Assembly (NCBI RefSeq): GCF_001187505.1
Contig: NZ_CP012150.1
Coordinates: 5,738,048 to 5,802,047 of the forward strand
Direction of reading: 5' to 3'
Origin: Mycolicibacterium goodii
Lineage (GTDB): Bacteria; Actinomycetota; Actinomycetes; Mycobacteriales; Mycobacteriaceae
DNA length: 64,000 nt
Numbering within the stretch: the stretch's first letter is position 1; every line of letters begins with the position of its first letter. The translations under genes were made by a program, and so were the position numbers. Shown here piece by piece: positions 37,391 to 46,380 of this stretch. Below the pieces are notes generated by a model that saw only the letters and a program-made list of their open reading frames with translations, was not told the DNA's origin and did no database searches.

Positions 37391-37894
37391 ATGAGCATGG
37401 TGCCTTCCCGGAGCGTTGCGGTGTGCGCCGCTGTGGTGTGCGCCGTTGTGTTGTGCGCCGCCCCGGCGGGTGCGGAGACCGGCAGGTTCCGCTGGCCGCT
37501 GGACCCCCGACCGGCGGTGACGCGCGAGTTCGACGCGCCGTCGCCGAACTGGCAGCGCGGGCATCGCGGCGTCGACCTCGCGGCGGTCGCGCAGCAGCCC
37601 GTGTCCGCCGCCGGGTCGGGCACGGTGGTGTTCGCGGGGATACTCGCGGGCCGCCCAGTGGTGTCGATCGCGCATCCGGGAGGTCTGCGCACCACGTACG
37701 AACCGGTGCGCGCCCGGGTGCGGGCGGGACGCACGGTGGTGGCCGGGCAGGTCATCGGCACGGTCGACGAGGGCCACGCCGGTTGCCCGGTCGCGGCGTG
37801 CCTGCACTGGGGTGCGATGTGGGGTCCGGCGTCGCGCGCCGACTACGTCGACCCGCTCGGCCTGCTCGCCGCGATCCGGCTCAAGCCGCTCTGA
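37391..37894 (+). CDS. Secreted M23-type peptidase-like protein
   Basis: A 167-residue protein with a clear signal peptide (basic start, then VAVCAAVVCAVVLCAAPAGA, cleavage near AGA-ET) and a LytM/M23 domain. The zinc ligands His and Asp are in RGHRGVDLAA, and GTVVFAGILAGRPVVSIAHPGGLRTTYEPV is typical. The last motif reads CLHWG where active enzymes have H-x-H, so the first histidine is a cysteine. It corresponds to Rv2891. It may bind or cut peptidoglycan. ATG 37391 or 37397 are both possible starts. Confidence 0.85.
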   Translation: MSMVPSRSVAVCAAVVCAVVLCAAPAGAETGRFRWPLDPRPAVTREFDAPSPNWQRGHRGVDLAAVAQQPVSAAGSGTVVFAGILAGRPVVSIAHPGGLRTTYEPVRARVRAGRTVVAGQVIGTVDEGHAGCPVAACLHWGAMWGPASRADYVDPLGLLAAIRLKPL

Positions 37895-37913
37895 CGGAGT
37901 TACAGTCGACGAG

Positions 37914-38873
37914 GTGACAACCACCGCGCACCGCAACCGCCCGATGCGCTTCGGCCTGCACACCGCGCTCCCCCGCGGCGCCGATTTCGCCGAGTTTGCC
38001 CGCGACGTCGAGGATTCCGGGTTCGACGTGCTGACCGTGCCGGATCACGTCGCGCCCATCCTGGCGCCGTTCGCCGGATGCGCGGCGGCCGGCGCGGTCA
38101 CATCCCGCCTGCACACCGGAACACTGGTGCTCAACAACGATCTGCGCCACCCCGTCGACGTCGCGCGCGAAGCCGCCACACTCGCAGCCATGTCCGGTGG
38201 CCGCTTCGAACTGGGCCTCGGCGCCGGGCACATGAAATCCGAATACGACGCCACCGGAGCGAGATTCGACCGCGGCGGCGTCCGCGTCGACCGCCTCGTC
38301 GAATCCGTCGAGGTGATTGCACCGCTGCTGGCCGGCGAGGCGGTCGACGTCGACGGTTCGCACTACTGCGTGCGCGGTGGCGCCGGTGAACTGGTCGCCG
38401 CTCCCGGCGTTCCGGTGCCGCTGCTCATCGGTGGAAACGGCACGCGGGTACTGCGTTTGGCCGGCCAGAAGGCCGATATCGCCGGGCTGGCCGGGTTCGG
38501 TCACAATCACGACGCCACCGAGGTCCGCCTGACCCACTTCGGCCCTGAGGGCCTGCTGGACCGCATCTGCGTGGTCGGCGACGCGGCCGGTGACCGTTTC
38601 GAACAGGTCGAGCTCAACGCGCTGATCCAGTTCGTCGTACACACCGAGGACCGGGCCGCGGCCGCGGCCGAACTCGCCGGGCCCCTCGGCGCCGAGCCGT
38701 CGGTGCTGCTGGATTCGCCGTTCGTCCTGATCGGGACCTACGAGCAGATGGCCGAGGCACTGGTGCAGCGTCAGCGCCGGTTCGGCGTCAGCTACTGGAC
38801 CGTCATCGATGCCTGGACCGGACGGGAATCGGCCATGCCGCACCTCGCCGAGGTGATCAAGCTGTTGCGCTGA
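37914..38873 (+). CDS. LLM-class F420-dependent oxidoreductase
   Basis: A 319-residue TIM-barrel flavin/deazaflavin oxidoreductase of the luciferase-like family. MRFGLHTALPRG, FDVLTVPDHV, LVLNNDLRHPVDVAREAATLAAMSGGRFELGLGAG and LLIGGNGTRVLRLAGQKADI are standard for the actinobacterial F420-dependent group. It corresponds to Rv2893. GTG 37914 lies seven bases after TACAGT, hinting at leaderless translation; ATG 37944 is an alternative. The substrate is unknown. Its 3' end overlaps the convergent hydrolase gene by 17 bases. Confidence 0.88.
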   Translation: MTTTAHRNRPMRFGLHTALPRGADFAEFARDVEDSGFDVLTVPDHVAPILAPFAGCAAAGAVTSRLHTGTLVLNNDLRHPVDVAREAATLAAMSGGRFELGLGAGHMKSEYDATGARFDRGGVRVDRLVESVEVIAPLLAGEAVDVDGSHYCVRGGAGELVAAPGVPVPLLIGGNGTRVLRLAGQKADIAGLAGFGHNHDATEVRLTHFGPEGLLDRICVVGDAAGDRFEQVELNALIQFVVHTEDRAAAAAELAGPLGAEPSVLLDSPFVLIGTYEQMAEALVQRQRRFGVSYWTVIDAWTGRESAMPHLAEVIKLLR

Positions 38874-39738
38874 CCGCAGCCAGGAACGCCGTCATCGCGT
38901 CGAGCACGATGTCGGGGGCGTCGCGCTGGACCCAATGTCCGGCTTCGGCAATGACTTTCAGCGTCGCGTGGGGTATCAGCTGCGCGGCTGCGACGGCACG
39001 CGCGACGGGCACGCCCGTGTCGCGGCCGCCGTGCACGATCAGGGCGGGCCGCGGGAACGTCGGCAGCCGGTCGGTGTAGTCGGTGCGCTGCCGATTCCAC
39101 CCCACCTGGTCGCGCTGCCACTGTTCGAAGGCGATGAAGCCGTCCGGCTGGGCCGCGGCCGCGTACACCGCCTGCCGCAGTTCCTCGGTGCGGTGGGCGC
39201 GATTCCGGATGATCGCCGCGATGCTCTGGTCCATCGTGGTGCGGTTGTGGGCGGCCCACCGGGTCACCGCGCCCACCGCCCCGGTGCGGACCATCGCCCA
39301 CGTGAGCAGCTGCCGTGCCACCGAGAAGGGTCCGTCGGACAGCCGGGGCATGATGCCGTAGCTGCCCAGCAGCATCGCACCGGTCACGCGTTCGGGCCGC
39401 TCGAGCACATGCCCGATCGTCATGCCGCCGCCGAGCGAGAGCCCGCCGATCGCATACGGCCCGTCGACGGCCGCGTCGACGAACTCACCGACATAGGCCA
39501 CGAGACGCTCCTGCGTCACCGGCAGCGTCGACAACGGGCTGTGCCCGTAGCCGGGATGGTCGGGGCAGATGACCAGATAACCCGCGGACGCGAGCGCGGG
39601 TCCGATTCCGCCCCAGGACAATTCGGCGCTGTCGACGCCGCCGCCATGTAACAGCACGACGGTGCCGATGCGGTGTTCGGGAGTCCAGGTGAGGTAGGAG
39701 ACCCGCCCGCTCGGCAGGTTCACTTCGGAACGGATCAT
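38857..39738 (-). CDS. Alpha/beta-fold hydrolase
   Basis: A 293-residue hydrolase. The oxyanion-hole region is [13 protein letters not shown], the nucleophile elbow is GGLSLGGGM with Ser as nucleophile, the late Asp is in [10 protein letters not shown] and the His in [10 protein letters not shown], so the triad is complete. The substrate is unknown. The start overlaps the xerC stop by four bases, so it is transcribed after xerC. This gene is additional to the M. tuberculosis order. Confidence 0.87.
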   Translation of the reverse strand: MIRSEVNLPSGRVSYLTWTPEHRIGTVVLLHGGGVDSAELSWGGIGPALASAGYLVICPDHPGYGHSPLSTLPVTQERLVAYVGEFVDAAVDGPYAIGGLSLGGGMTIGHVLERPERVTGAMLLGSYGIMPRLSDGPFSVARQLLTWAMVRTGAVGAVTRWAAHNRTTMDQSIAAIIRNRAHRTEELRQAVYAAAAQPDGFIAFEQWQRDQVGWNRQRTDYTDRLPTFPRPALIVHGGRDTGVPVARAVAAAQLIPHATLKVIAEAGHWVQRDAPDIVLDAMTAFLAAVSATA

Positions 39739-40637
39739 GCGCGCGGGTGGGCCTGATCGTGCACGGCGCGTAGTCGTTCGACGGTGACGTGGGTGTAGAG
39801 CTGTGTGGTGGCCAGCGATGTGTGGCCGAGCAGTTCCTGCACGATGCGCAGGTCGGCGCCGCCTTCGAGGAGGTGCGTGGCGGCGCTGTGGCGTAGCCCG
39901 TGCGGGCCGATGTCCGGCGCACCGTTGACCGCCGACACGGTCTCATGCACCACGGTGCGGGCCTGCCGCGGGTCGAGGCGGCGGCCCCTGGCGCCGAGCA
40001 GCAGGGCCGGGCCCGATTCCGGGATCGACAGCTGCGGACGGCCGTCGGTGAGCCACGTCGTCAGCGCCGCGTGGGCGGGTTCTCCGAACGGGACGGTGCG
40101 TTGTTTGTTGCCCTTGCCCAGCACCCGCAGCACGCGCCGCGACGTGTCGACGTCGTCGATGTCGAGTCCACACAGCTCGCTGACGCGGATACCGGTCGCG
40201 TAGAGCAGCTCGACGATCAGCCGGTCCCGCAGGGCGATCGGATCGCCCTCCTGTGCACCGGAATTCACCGCTTCCAGCGCGTCGAGCGCCTGATCGCGAC
40301 GCAGCACGGCGGGTAGCGTGCGCCGGGCTTTCGGAACCTGCAGGCGCGCCGCCGGGTCGACACCGATCAGGCCACGCCGCAACGCCCACGCACAAAACGT
40401 CTTCACCGACGATGTCCGTCGCGCCAGAGTGGTCCGCGCGGCACCCGCGGCCGACTGCTCAGCCAGCCAGGACCGCAACAACGGCAGGCTCAACCGCGCC
40501 AGGCTCCGCTCACCGGTGCGCTGCCCGATGAAGTCGAACAGCGCGGTCAGGTCGCCCCGGTAGGCCCTGCGGGTGTGGTCGGAATGGCCGCGTTCGAGGC
40601 CCAGGTAGGCGTCGAACTGGTCGAGCACGGGTTCCAT
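39735..40637 (-). CDS. xerC: Tyrosine recombinase XerC
   Basis: A 300-residue site-specific recombinase that, with XerD, resolves chromosome dimers at dif. The N-terminal SAM-like domain ([23 protein letters not shown]) precedes the catalytic domain. The catalytic Arg in [12 protein letters not shown], Lys in [12 protein letters not shown], His-x-x-Arg in [18 protein letters not shown], His in [11 protein letters not shown] and Tyr in LYTHV are all present. The position between the F420 oxidoreductase and viuB matches Rv2894c. Confidence 0.94.
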   Translation of the reverse strand: MEPVLDQFDAYLGLERGHSDHTRRAYRGDLTALFDFIGQRTGERSLARLSLPLLRSWLAEQSAAGAARTTLARRTSSVKTFCAWALRRGLIGVDPAARLQVPKARRTLPAVLRRDQALDALEAVNSGAQEGDPIALRDRLIVELLYATGIRVSELCGLDIDDVDTSRRVLRVLGKGNKQRTVPFGEPAHAALTTWLTDGRPQLSIPESGPALLLGARGRRLDPRQARTVVHETVSAVNGAPDIGPHGLRHSAATHLLEGGADLRIVQELLGHTSLATTQLYTHVTVERLRAVHDQAHPRA

Positions 40638-40720
40638 GCCCTACACCGTGTCAGATCGTGCCGAGGTGTCCATCCGACGCGCCGCGCCGCAACCTCAGTG
40701 TGACCCCTCGGCTTTCTGCG

Positions 40721-40779
40721 CGAGCGTGCGTGTCTGCAGGTCATTTTCCGGTGTGTCGTCAGCACTCGGCGCACGCTCG
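40721..40779. repeat. 10-bp inverted repeat in the xerC/flavoenzyme gap
   Basis: CGAGCGTGCG at 40721-40730 is repeated in inverse orientation at 40770-40779, 39 bases apart, within the 164-base gap upstream of xerC and downstream of the flavoenzyme gene. It may be a long-loop hairpin at the end of the flavoenzyme transcript or a copy of an interspersed mycobacterial repeat carrying this octamer-like core. Only the symmetry is seen directly. Confidence 0.4.
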
Positions 40780-40801
40780 CTGACCGTGACCGTGCGCAGT
40801 G

Positions 40802-41965
40802 TCATGCGTCGACGCGGCGCAGCGTATCCGGCGTCAGATCGGCCAGGTTCGGGTAGCCGTCGACCGCCATGATCAGGTCGGCTTCGGCGAGCAGTGAGCG
40901 CAGTACGTGCACGATGCCGTCGACACCGCCGAGGGCAAGCCCGAACACGTACGGCCGCCCGACACCCACGGCAGTGGCGCCGAGAGCCAGGGCCTTGACG
41001 ATGTCGGCGCCGTTGCGGATGCCGGAGTCGAACAACACCGGCATACCGTCGGCGGCCTCGACCACACCGGGCAGGCAGTCGATCGCAGGCACGCCACCGT
41101 TTGCCTGACGTCCGCCGTGGTTGGAGCAGTAGATGCCGTCCACGCCTGCGTCTTTGGCGCGGCGCACATCGTCGGGGTGACAGATGCCTTTGAGAATCAG
41201 TGGCAGTTCGGTGAGTGAACGCAGCCACGACAAATCGTTCCATGTGAGGGGGTTGCCGAACTGGCTGACCCAGCGCAGCACGGTGGCCTGCGGGTTCTCC
41301 TGCGGTGGTTGGGGCAGACCGGCGAGGAACACCGGGTCGGTCGTGTAGTTGGCGAGGCATTTGCCGCGCAACTGCGGGAAGTTCGACGTGGCAAGATCCC
41401 GGGGCCGCCAGCCGGGGACCCAGGTGTCGAGCGTGACGACGATGCCCTTGAACCCGGCGGCTTCGGCACGTTGGACGAAACTCGCCGCCAGGTCTCGGTC
41501 CGTCGGGGTGTAGAGCTGGAAAAACCCTGGGGTGTCACCGAATTGAGCGGCGACGTCCTCCAGCGGATCCTGTGTGAGGGTCGAAACGACCATGGGCACA
41601 CCGGTACGTGCGGCCGCCTGCGCGCCCGCCAGATCACCGTGACCATCCTGCGCGCAGATGCCGAGCACGCCGATGGGCGCCATGAACAACGGGGACGGCA
41701 GCTTCACACCGAACAGGTCGACCGACAGATCCCGCTCCCGTTGGGCGTTGAGCATCCGCGGGATGAGGCCCCAGCGGTCGAACGCGGTGCGGTTCACCCG
41801 CTGGGTGCGTTCGTCGCCCGCTCCGCCGGCGACGTAGGACCAGATCGACGCGGGCATCGCGTGCTGGGCCTTGCTCTCCAGCGTGGTGTAGTCCATCGGC
41901 ATGGTCGGCAGCACACCGGCCAAGCCCTGCAGGTAGATCTCAAGCTGATAGTCGCCGTAAGCCAT
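40802..41965 (-). CDS. FMN-dependent alpha-hydroxyacid oxidase, lactate 2-monooxygenase-like
   Basis: A 387-residue TIM-barrel flavoenzyme. [74 protein letters not shown] (active-site His/Arg) and [18 protein letters not shown] match the FMN hydroxyacid family. The [10 protein letters not shown] and SNFPQLRG segments resemble the well-known mycobacterial lactate monooxygenase, which makes acetate and CO2 from lactate. It may be a paralogue with a different substrate. Confidence 0.85.
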   Translation of the reverse strand: MAYGDYQLEIYLQGLAGVLPTMPMDYTTLESKAQHAMPASIWSYVAGGAGDERTQRVNRTAFDRWGLIPRMLNAQRERDLSVDLFGVKLPSPLFMAPIGVLGICAQDGHGDLAGAQAAARTGVPMVVSTLTQDPLEDVAAQFGDTPGFFQLYTPTDRDLAASFVQRAEAAGFKGIVVTLDTWVPGWRPRDLATSNFPQLRGKCLANYTTDPVFLAGLPQPPQENPQATVLRWVSQFGNPLTWNDLSWLRSLTELPLILKGICHPDDVRRAKDAGVDGIYCSNHGGRQANGGVPAIDCLPGVVEAADGMPVLFDSGIRNGADIVKALALGATAVGVGRPYVFGLALGGVDGIVHVLRSLLAEADLIMAVDGYPNLADLTPDTLRRVDA

Positions 41966-41989
41966 GACGGCTACTTTGCCAGCTTTCGC

Positions 41990-42862
41990 TCAAGCGTTGG
42001 ACCCGGCTTCGGCTTTTGCCAGTTCGGCCTTCCACTGCCGGAACGTCTCCTCGGTGCGCCCGCGCCGCCAGTATCCCGAGATCGACGCCGCCCACTTCGC
42101 CTCGACACCGCGTTCTTTGCGGATGTACGGACGCAGATTGTGCATGACGGCCTGGGCCTCGCCGTGGATGAACACCTGCACCTGCCCGGGCAACCACGGC
42201 GTCTCCTTGACCGCGTCGATCAACGGCGCGTGGTCACCGGCGCGGTCCTCGGGTACCAGGTCGGCCCGGCCGCCTCGGTAGATCCAGTTGATCTCGACAC
42301 CGGCCGGCGCCTTGAGCTCGAGTTCGTCGTCAGGACCGGCAACCTCGATGAACACCTTGCCAATCGCGTTGTCCGGCAAGGCCTCCAACGCGGTGCCGAT
42401 CGCGGGGATGGCTGCCTCGTCACCGGCCATCAGATACCAGTCCGCGGCGGGGTCGGGCGAGAACGCGCCGCCGGGACCCATCAGGTACGCCGGCCGACCC
42501 GGGGTCGCCGCGGAAGCCCACGGACCGGCAACGCCGAGTTCGCCGTGCACGACGAAGTCGACGGTGATCTCGCCGCGCTCCTCGTCCACATCGCGCACGG
42601 TGTAGGTACGCACGGTCGGCCGTTGCGCCTCGGGCAGATCTTGAAAGCTGTCCAGTGTCAGTGGGTGTGGTAGCGCGCTGACGTCGACACCCTCGGGAAC
42701 GATGACGAACTTGACGTAGGAATCGGTGAATTCACTCGGCTTGAACGTGCCGAAACCGGTGCCGGCCCCAGGGTTGTTGCCACCGAGCACCAACCTCACC
42801 ATGTGTGGGGTCAACTCTTCACGACGCACCACCGAGAAGGTGTGTATGGGTCGTCCTGCCAT
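41990..42862 (-). CDS. viuB: Siderophore-interacting protein (ViuB-like ferric reductase)
   Basis: A 290-residue FAD-binding reductase that releases iron from siderophores. The FAD domain (RTYTVRDVDEERGEITVDFVVHGELGVAGPWA) is followed by the NAD(P)-binding SIP domain (WYLMAGDEAAIPAIGTALEAL, IHGEAQAVMHNLRPYI, SISGYWRRGRTEE). It occupies the place of Rv2895c. ATG 42862 has GGAGGG six bases upstream; ATG 42904, in frame and part of a tandem repeat with its own GGAGG, would add 14 residues. Confidence 0.88.
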   Translation of the reverse strand: MAGRPIHTFSVVRREELTPHMVRLVLGGNNPGAGTGFGTFKPSEFTDSYVKFVIVPEGVDVSALPHPLTLDSFQDLPEAQRPTVRTYTVRDVDEERGEITVDFVVHGELGVAGPWASAATPGRPAYLMGPGGAFSPDPAADWYLMAGDEAAIPAIGTALEALPDNAIGKVFIEVAGPDDELELKAPAGVEINWIYRGGRADLVPEDRAGDHAPLIDAVKETPWLPGQVQVFIHGEAQAVMHNLRPYIRKERGVEAKWAASISGYWRRGRTEETFRQWKAELAKAEAGSNA

Positions 42863-42876
42863 TTCCGCCCCTCCAA

Positions 42877-42944
42877 ACTCATCTGCCGGCCGCATCCGAC
42901 TCATCTGTCGGCTCGCCTCCGACTCATTTGTCGGCCCACCTCCG
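42877..42944. repeat. Three tandem 22-23 bp repeats upstream of viuB
   Basis: Units at 42877-42898, 42899-42921 and 42922-42944 share ACTCAT(C/T)TG(C/T)CGGC. Read on the viuB strand, the two upstream units contain GGAGG and then ATGAGT 11 bases later. The first ATG (42927) opens an eight-codon frame whose TGA overlaps the second ATG (42904), which is in frame with viuB. This may be a leader-peptide arrangement or a regulator-binding array. Confidence 0.6.
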
Positions 42945-42961
42945 TCGACCTCACCGACTAT

Positions 42962-42984
42962 ACGGAGACGTTTCGTCCGTATGT
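42962..42984. promoter_or_regulatory. Inverted repeat upstream of viuB
   Basis: ATACGGA at 42962-42968 and TCCGTAT at 42978-42984, nine bases apart, just upstream of the tandem repeats. It could be an operator for viuB. It does not match the IdeR iron box. Confidence 0.35.
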
Positions 42985-43152
42985 TCCCTACCCGCGCTCG
43001 GTCGACTGAAGGTCTTACCTGGAGACGACGCCACCAAACGTGATCTTCGTGAAGTCGTCGGTCGAGCTCAGTGTTCGGCAAGCACGAAATTGTCCGCGAC
43101 CGCAGTTCGGTCATCGCCTCAACATTAGGACTCGCAGCATGCCGCGAGTGGC

Positions 43153-44271
43153 CTACCGGCGCTTGTTCAACCGCCACAGGCCGGCCTCAGCGGTCACCAG
43201 ACCGGCGATTTCCAGCATCGCCAACGGTCCGAGGACGTGCTGCGGGGCGATCCCGGCGGCGACCGCGATCTCGTCGACGGTCACCTCCCCGCGCGCGGGC
43301 AAGGCGTCATAGATCTGCTTCTCCCCTTCGCTGAGCCCGTCGAGCCGTCGGACGGGACGAGGTTCGTCCGGAGCGAGTTCACCGATCCGGCCGACCAGTT
43401 CCACCACATCCGCCGCCCGCGTCACCAGATGCGTGTCACCGCGCAGCAGCGCATGACATCCCGCCGATGCGGCCGAGGTGACCGGCCCGGGCACCGCACC
43501 CACCGACCGCCCGATCATCCGAGCCCACGCCGCGGTGTTGGCCGCACCGCTGCGCAGACCGGCCTCCACGACCACCGTCGCACCCGACAGCGCAGCGATC
43601 AGTCGGTTGCGACTGAGAAACCGCAGCCGCCCCGGCGGGATTCCGGGCGGATACTCGCTGAGCAGCAGGCAGTCCTCCCTGATCCGCCGGAACAGGGCGC
43701 TGTGCCCGGCGGGATACGGGTTGTCGATACCACCCGCCACCACCGCGACGGTGACGCCCTCGCCGGCCAACGCCGCGCGGTGGGCGGCGCCGTCGACGCC
43801 ATAGGCGCCGCCGGACACGACCGTGACATCACGCTCGACCAGCCCGGCGGCGAGTTCGCCCGTCACGTGCTCGCCGTAGACAGTGGCCGCGCGGGTGCCC
43901 ACGAGGGCGGCCGCGCGTTCGACGGCATCGTCGAGCCGTACCGGGCCGACGGCCCACAACACCAACGGCGCCTTGCCGGCGCGCTTGGTCAACCGGTCCA
44001 GCGGATCGAGGGCCAATTGCGGCCATTCACTGTCGTCGGGAGTGATCAACCGCCCTCCGAGCCGATCGAGGATATCGAGATCCTGCACCGCACAGTCGAC
44101 TTCGCGCCTGGCATCGACCCAACGCAGCAACTCGGCCTCCACGCCGCCGGATTTCACTCGGGCCGCCGCCTCCACCGGCCCGTGTTCTGCCACCAGCGCA
44201 GCCAGTTCCGGGCACGGCGGTTCGGCCACCCGCGACAGATAGGCCCACGCTCGGCGTTGTTCATCGGTCAT
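43153..44271 (-). CDS. dprA: DNA processing protein DprA-like
   Basis: A 372-residue protein with the DprA Rossmann-like fold that loads RecA on single-stranded DNA in transformable bacteria. ALVGTRAATVYGE, VVSGGAYGVDGAAHRAAL, VAVVAGGIDNPYPAGHSALFRRI, LLSEYPPGIPPGRLRFLSRNRLIAALSGATVVVEAGLRSGA are all diagnostic. A C-terminal winged helix follows. Its ATG overlaps the yifB stop by four bases. Corresponds to Rv2896c. Confidence 0.93.
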   Translation of the reverse strand: MTDEQRRAWAYLSRVAEPPCPELAALVAEHGPVEAAARVKSGGVEAELLRWVDARREVDCAVQDLDILDRLGGRLITPDDSEWPQLALDPLDRLTKRAGKAPLVLWAVGPVRLDDAVERAAALVGTRAATVYGEHVTGELAAGLVERDVTVVSGGAYGVDGAAHRAALAGEGVTVAVVAGGIDNPYPAGHSALFRRIREDCLLLSEYPPGIPPGRLRFLSRNRLIAALSGATVVVEAGLRSGAANTAAWARMIGRSVGAVPGPVTSAASAGCHALLRGDTHLVTRAADVVELVGRIGELAPDEPRPVRRLDGLSEGEKQIYDALPARGEVTVDEIAVAAGIAPQHVLGPLAMLEIAGLVTAEAGLWRLNKRR

Positions 44272-45779
44272 CCCACACCCCCTGCCTGCCGAAAACTCAA
44301 CGCCTGCGTCACGTCCTCGACCGTCGGAGCGGTCCGGCCCGCCAGATCGGCGAGCGTCCACGCGACCCGCAGACACCGGTCTGCCCCACGGATGCTGACC
44401 GCCCCGCGGTCCAGCGCGATCCGCAACGGCGCCATGGTGTTCTTCGGCAGCCGGAACTTGCGACGCAGCAGGGGTCCGGCGACTTCGGCGTTGGTCCGGA
44501 TGCCGTACGGTTTCCAACGTTCCTCGGCCGCACCACGCGCGGCCGCAACGCGTTCCCGAACCTGCGCCGACGATTCTCCCGCCTCGGGTGTGAATGCCCC
44601 TGCGCTGACCGGGTACAACTCCACGCGCAGATCGACGCGGTCCACCAACGGCCCCGACAGCTTTCCCCGGTACCGCAGCCGAGCCTGCGCCGAACAGGTG
44701 CAATCGGCCGGCTTGGGTGGGGCGCACGGGCATGGATTGGCGGCCAGAACCAGTTGGAAGCGGGCGGGATAGCATGCGACACCATCGCGGCGGGCCAGTC
44801 GGATCTCACCGTCTTCCAACGGTGTTCGCAAAGCCTCCAGTGCGCGGGCACCCATCTCGGCGAACTCGTCGAGGAACAGCACACCGCGGTGGGCACGGCT
44901 CACCGCACCGGGTCGGGCCATCCCGGTGCCGCCGCCGACGAGGGAGGCGACGCTGGAGGTGTGATGCGGCGCCACGAACGGCGGCACCGTGATCAGCGGG
45001 GTATCCCCCGACAACAGCCCGGCCACCGAATGGATCGCGGTCACCTCAAGGGCCTCCTCGTGTGACAGCTGCGGCAGTAGACCGGGAAGCCGTTGCGCCA
45101 ACATGGTTTTGCCGATCCCGGGAGGTCCGGTGAGCATCAGGTGGTGTGCCCCGGCCGCCGCCACCTCGACGGCGTGCCGCGCCTGGAACTGACCGACCAC
45201 ATCGGCGAGATCGGGCACCGGATCCGGCCCCCTCGTTCCCGCCGTGACCCGGCCCTGCAACTGGGCCTTGCCGTCCAGCCACCCCTTCAGCTGCCCCAGA
45301 GTCCGCACTCCCCAGACGTCGATGCCGTCGATCAGGCTCGCTTCGGCGAGGTTGTCGACCGGCACCACCACCGACGGCCATCCCTCACGCTTGGCGGCGA
45401 GCACCGCGGGCAGGACCCCGGTCACCGGGCGCACCCGTCCGTCGAGCGCGAGTTCACCGAGCAGCACCGTCTTCTCCAGCCGCGCCCACGCGGTCTTGGT
45501 GTGCGCCGAGAGCACGGCCGCGGCCAAGGCCAGGTCGTACACCGACCCGACCTTGCGCAGCGTCGCCGGTGACAACGCCAGCGTCAGTCGCGACATCGGC
45601 CAGGAGTTGCCGCAGTTGGTGATCGCGGCGCGCACCCGGTCGCGCGACTCCTGCAGTGCCGCGTCGGGCAGTCCGACCAGATGCACACCGGGCAACCCCG
45701 AGGTGATGTCGGCCTCGATCTCGACGATCACGCCGTCGAGCCCGCGCACCGCCACGGAAAATGCTCTGCCCAAACCCAT
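44268..45779 (-). CDS. yifB: Mg-chelatase-like AAA ATPase YifB/ComM
   Basis: A 503-residue protein with an N-terminal Lon-type S16-like domain (GVHLVGLPDAALQESRDRVRAAI) and an AAA+ module (Walker A LTGPPGIGKTM, Walker B GVLFLDEFAEMG, NPCPC cysteine-rich insert, sensor region around SGPLVDRVDLRVEL). ComM is a branch-migration helicase in natural transformation; the mycobacterial role is unproven. It lies between yraN (one-base gap) and dprA (4-base overlap). Confidence 0.93.
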   Translation of the reverse strand: MGLGRAFSVAVRGLDGVIVEIEADITSGLPGVHLVGLPDAALQESRDRVRAAITNCGNSWPMSRLTLALSPATLRKVGSVYDLALAAAVLSAHTKTAWARLEKTVLLGELALDGRVRPVTGVLPAVLAAKREGWPSVVVPVDNLAEASLIDGIDVWGVRTLGQLKGWLDGKAQLQGRVTAGTRGPDPVPDLADVVGQFQARHAVEVAAAGAHHLMLTGPPGIGKTMLAQRLPGLLPQLSHEEALEVTAIHSVAGLLSGDTPLITVPPFVAPHHTSSVASLVGGGTGMARPGAVSRAHRGVLFLDEFAEMGARALEALRTPLEDGEIRLARRDGVACYPARFQLVLAANPCPCAPPKPADCTCSAQARLRYRGKLSGPLVDRVDLRVELYPVSAGAFTPEAGESSAQVRERVAAARGAAEERWKPYGIRTNAEVAGPLLRRKFRLPKNTMAPLRIALDRGAVSIRGADRCLRVAWTLADLAGRTAPTVEDVTQALSFRQAGGVG

Positions 45780-45780
45780 C

Positions 45781-46149
45781 TCAACCCACCCCCGTCAAGT
45801 GCATGACCTCGGGCTCGCGGCGCCGGCCCACCCGTACGCCGATGACGTCGATCCGCAATGCCGCCCAGTGCATGTCCTGCTCGGACAACCAGATCGCCGC
45901 GAGCCGACGGATCCGACGCACCTTCTGCCCCGTCACCGCCTCGGCCAGCCCGCCGAAACCGTCACCGCTGCGCGTCTTCACCTCGACGAACACCACCGTG
46001 CCCGTGGCGGCGTCCTCGGCGATGATGTCGAGCTCGCCGTACCGGCACCGCCAATTGCGGGCCAGCGTCTGCAACCCCAGAGCCGTCAGATGCTCGACGG
46101 CAACCCGCTCACCCAGTGCGCCGAGCTCGGCCCGTGTCAATGAACTCAT
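45781..46149 (-). CDS. yraN: YraN-family nuclease-fold protein
   Basis: A 122-residue UPF0102/YraN protein with an endonuclease-like fold. GERVAVEHLTALGLQTLARNWRCRYGELDIIA and VVFVEVKTR carry the Asp and Glu-x-Lys of the nuclease core. It is the first of yraN-yifB-dprA, a set linked to DNA uptake or processing. ATG 46149 was chosen by comparison with the family length. Divergent from the Dmm-like operon. Confidence 0.9.
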   Translation of the reverse strand: MSSLTRAELGALGERVAVEHLTALGLQTLARNWRCRYGELDIIAEDAATGTVVFVEVKTRSGDGFGGLAEAVTGQKVRRIRRLAAIWLSEQDMHWAALRIDVIGVRVGRRREPEVMHLTGVG

Positions 46150-46318
46150 GCCCACACGGTGCGGACACGCACCGACAGAACAGGGCCGCGACGGCGAAGT
46201 TATCCCCAGATCCGGATTCATCCACAGGGCGGTCGGTCAACGCACCGATCCGCGTGTCGATTGCGTGCTCCTGGAACCGGTTATCGCAACAGATCTTTCA
46301 CCTCACGCAACACACACG

Positions 46319-46356
46319 AAACCGTTGATGGAGTTTACTGACAATCAACCCGGTTT
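46319..46356. promoter_or_regulatory. Inverted repeat before the Dmm-like operon
   Basis: AAACCGTTGAT (46319-46329) and ATCAACCCGGTTT (46344-46356) form an imperfect dyad with a two-base bulge, 25 bases before the cupin start. The position is right for an operator, but no cognate regulator gene is adjacent; the IclR gene is 3.4 kb downstream. Confidence 0.35.
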
Positions 46357-46380
46357 CTCTCAGATAAATGGAGGTTGTGT

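Noticed and set aside
42877..42944. CRISPR array
   Set aside because: Three adjoining imperfect 22-23 base units with no spacers and no cas genes.
43009..43020. IdeR iron box upstream of viuB
   Set aside because: AGGT and ACCT are only three bases apart here; the IdeR site needs seven between them and a wider consensus.
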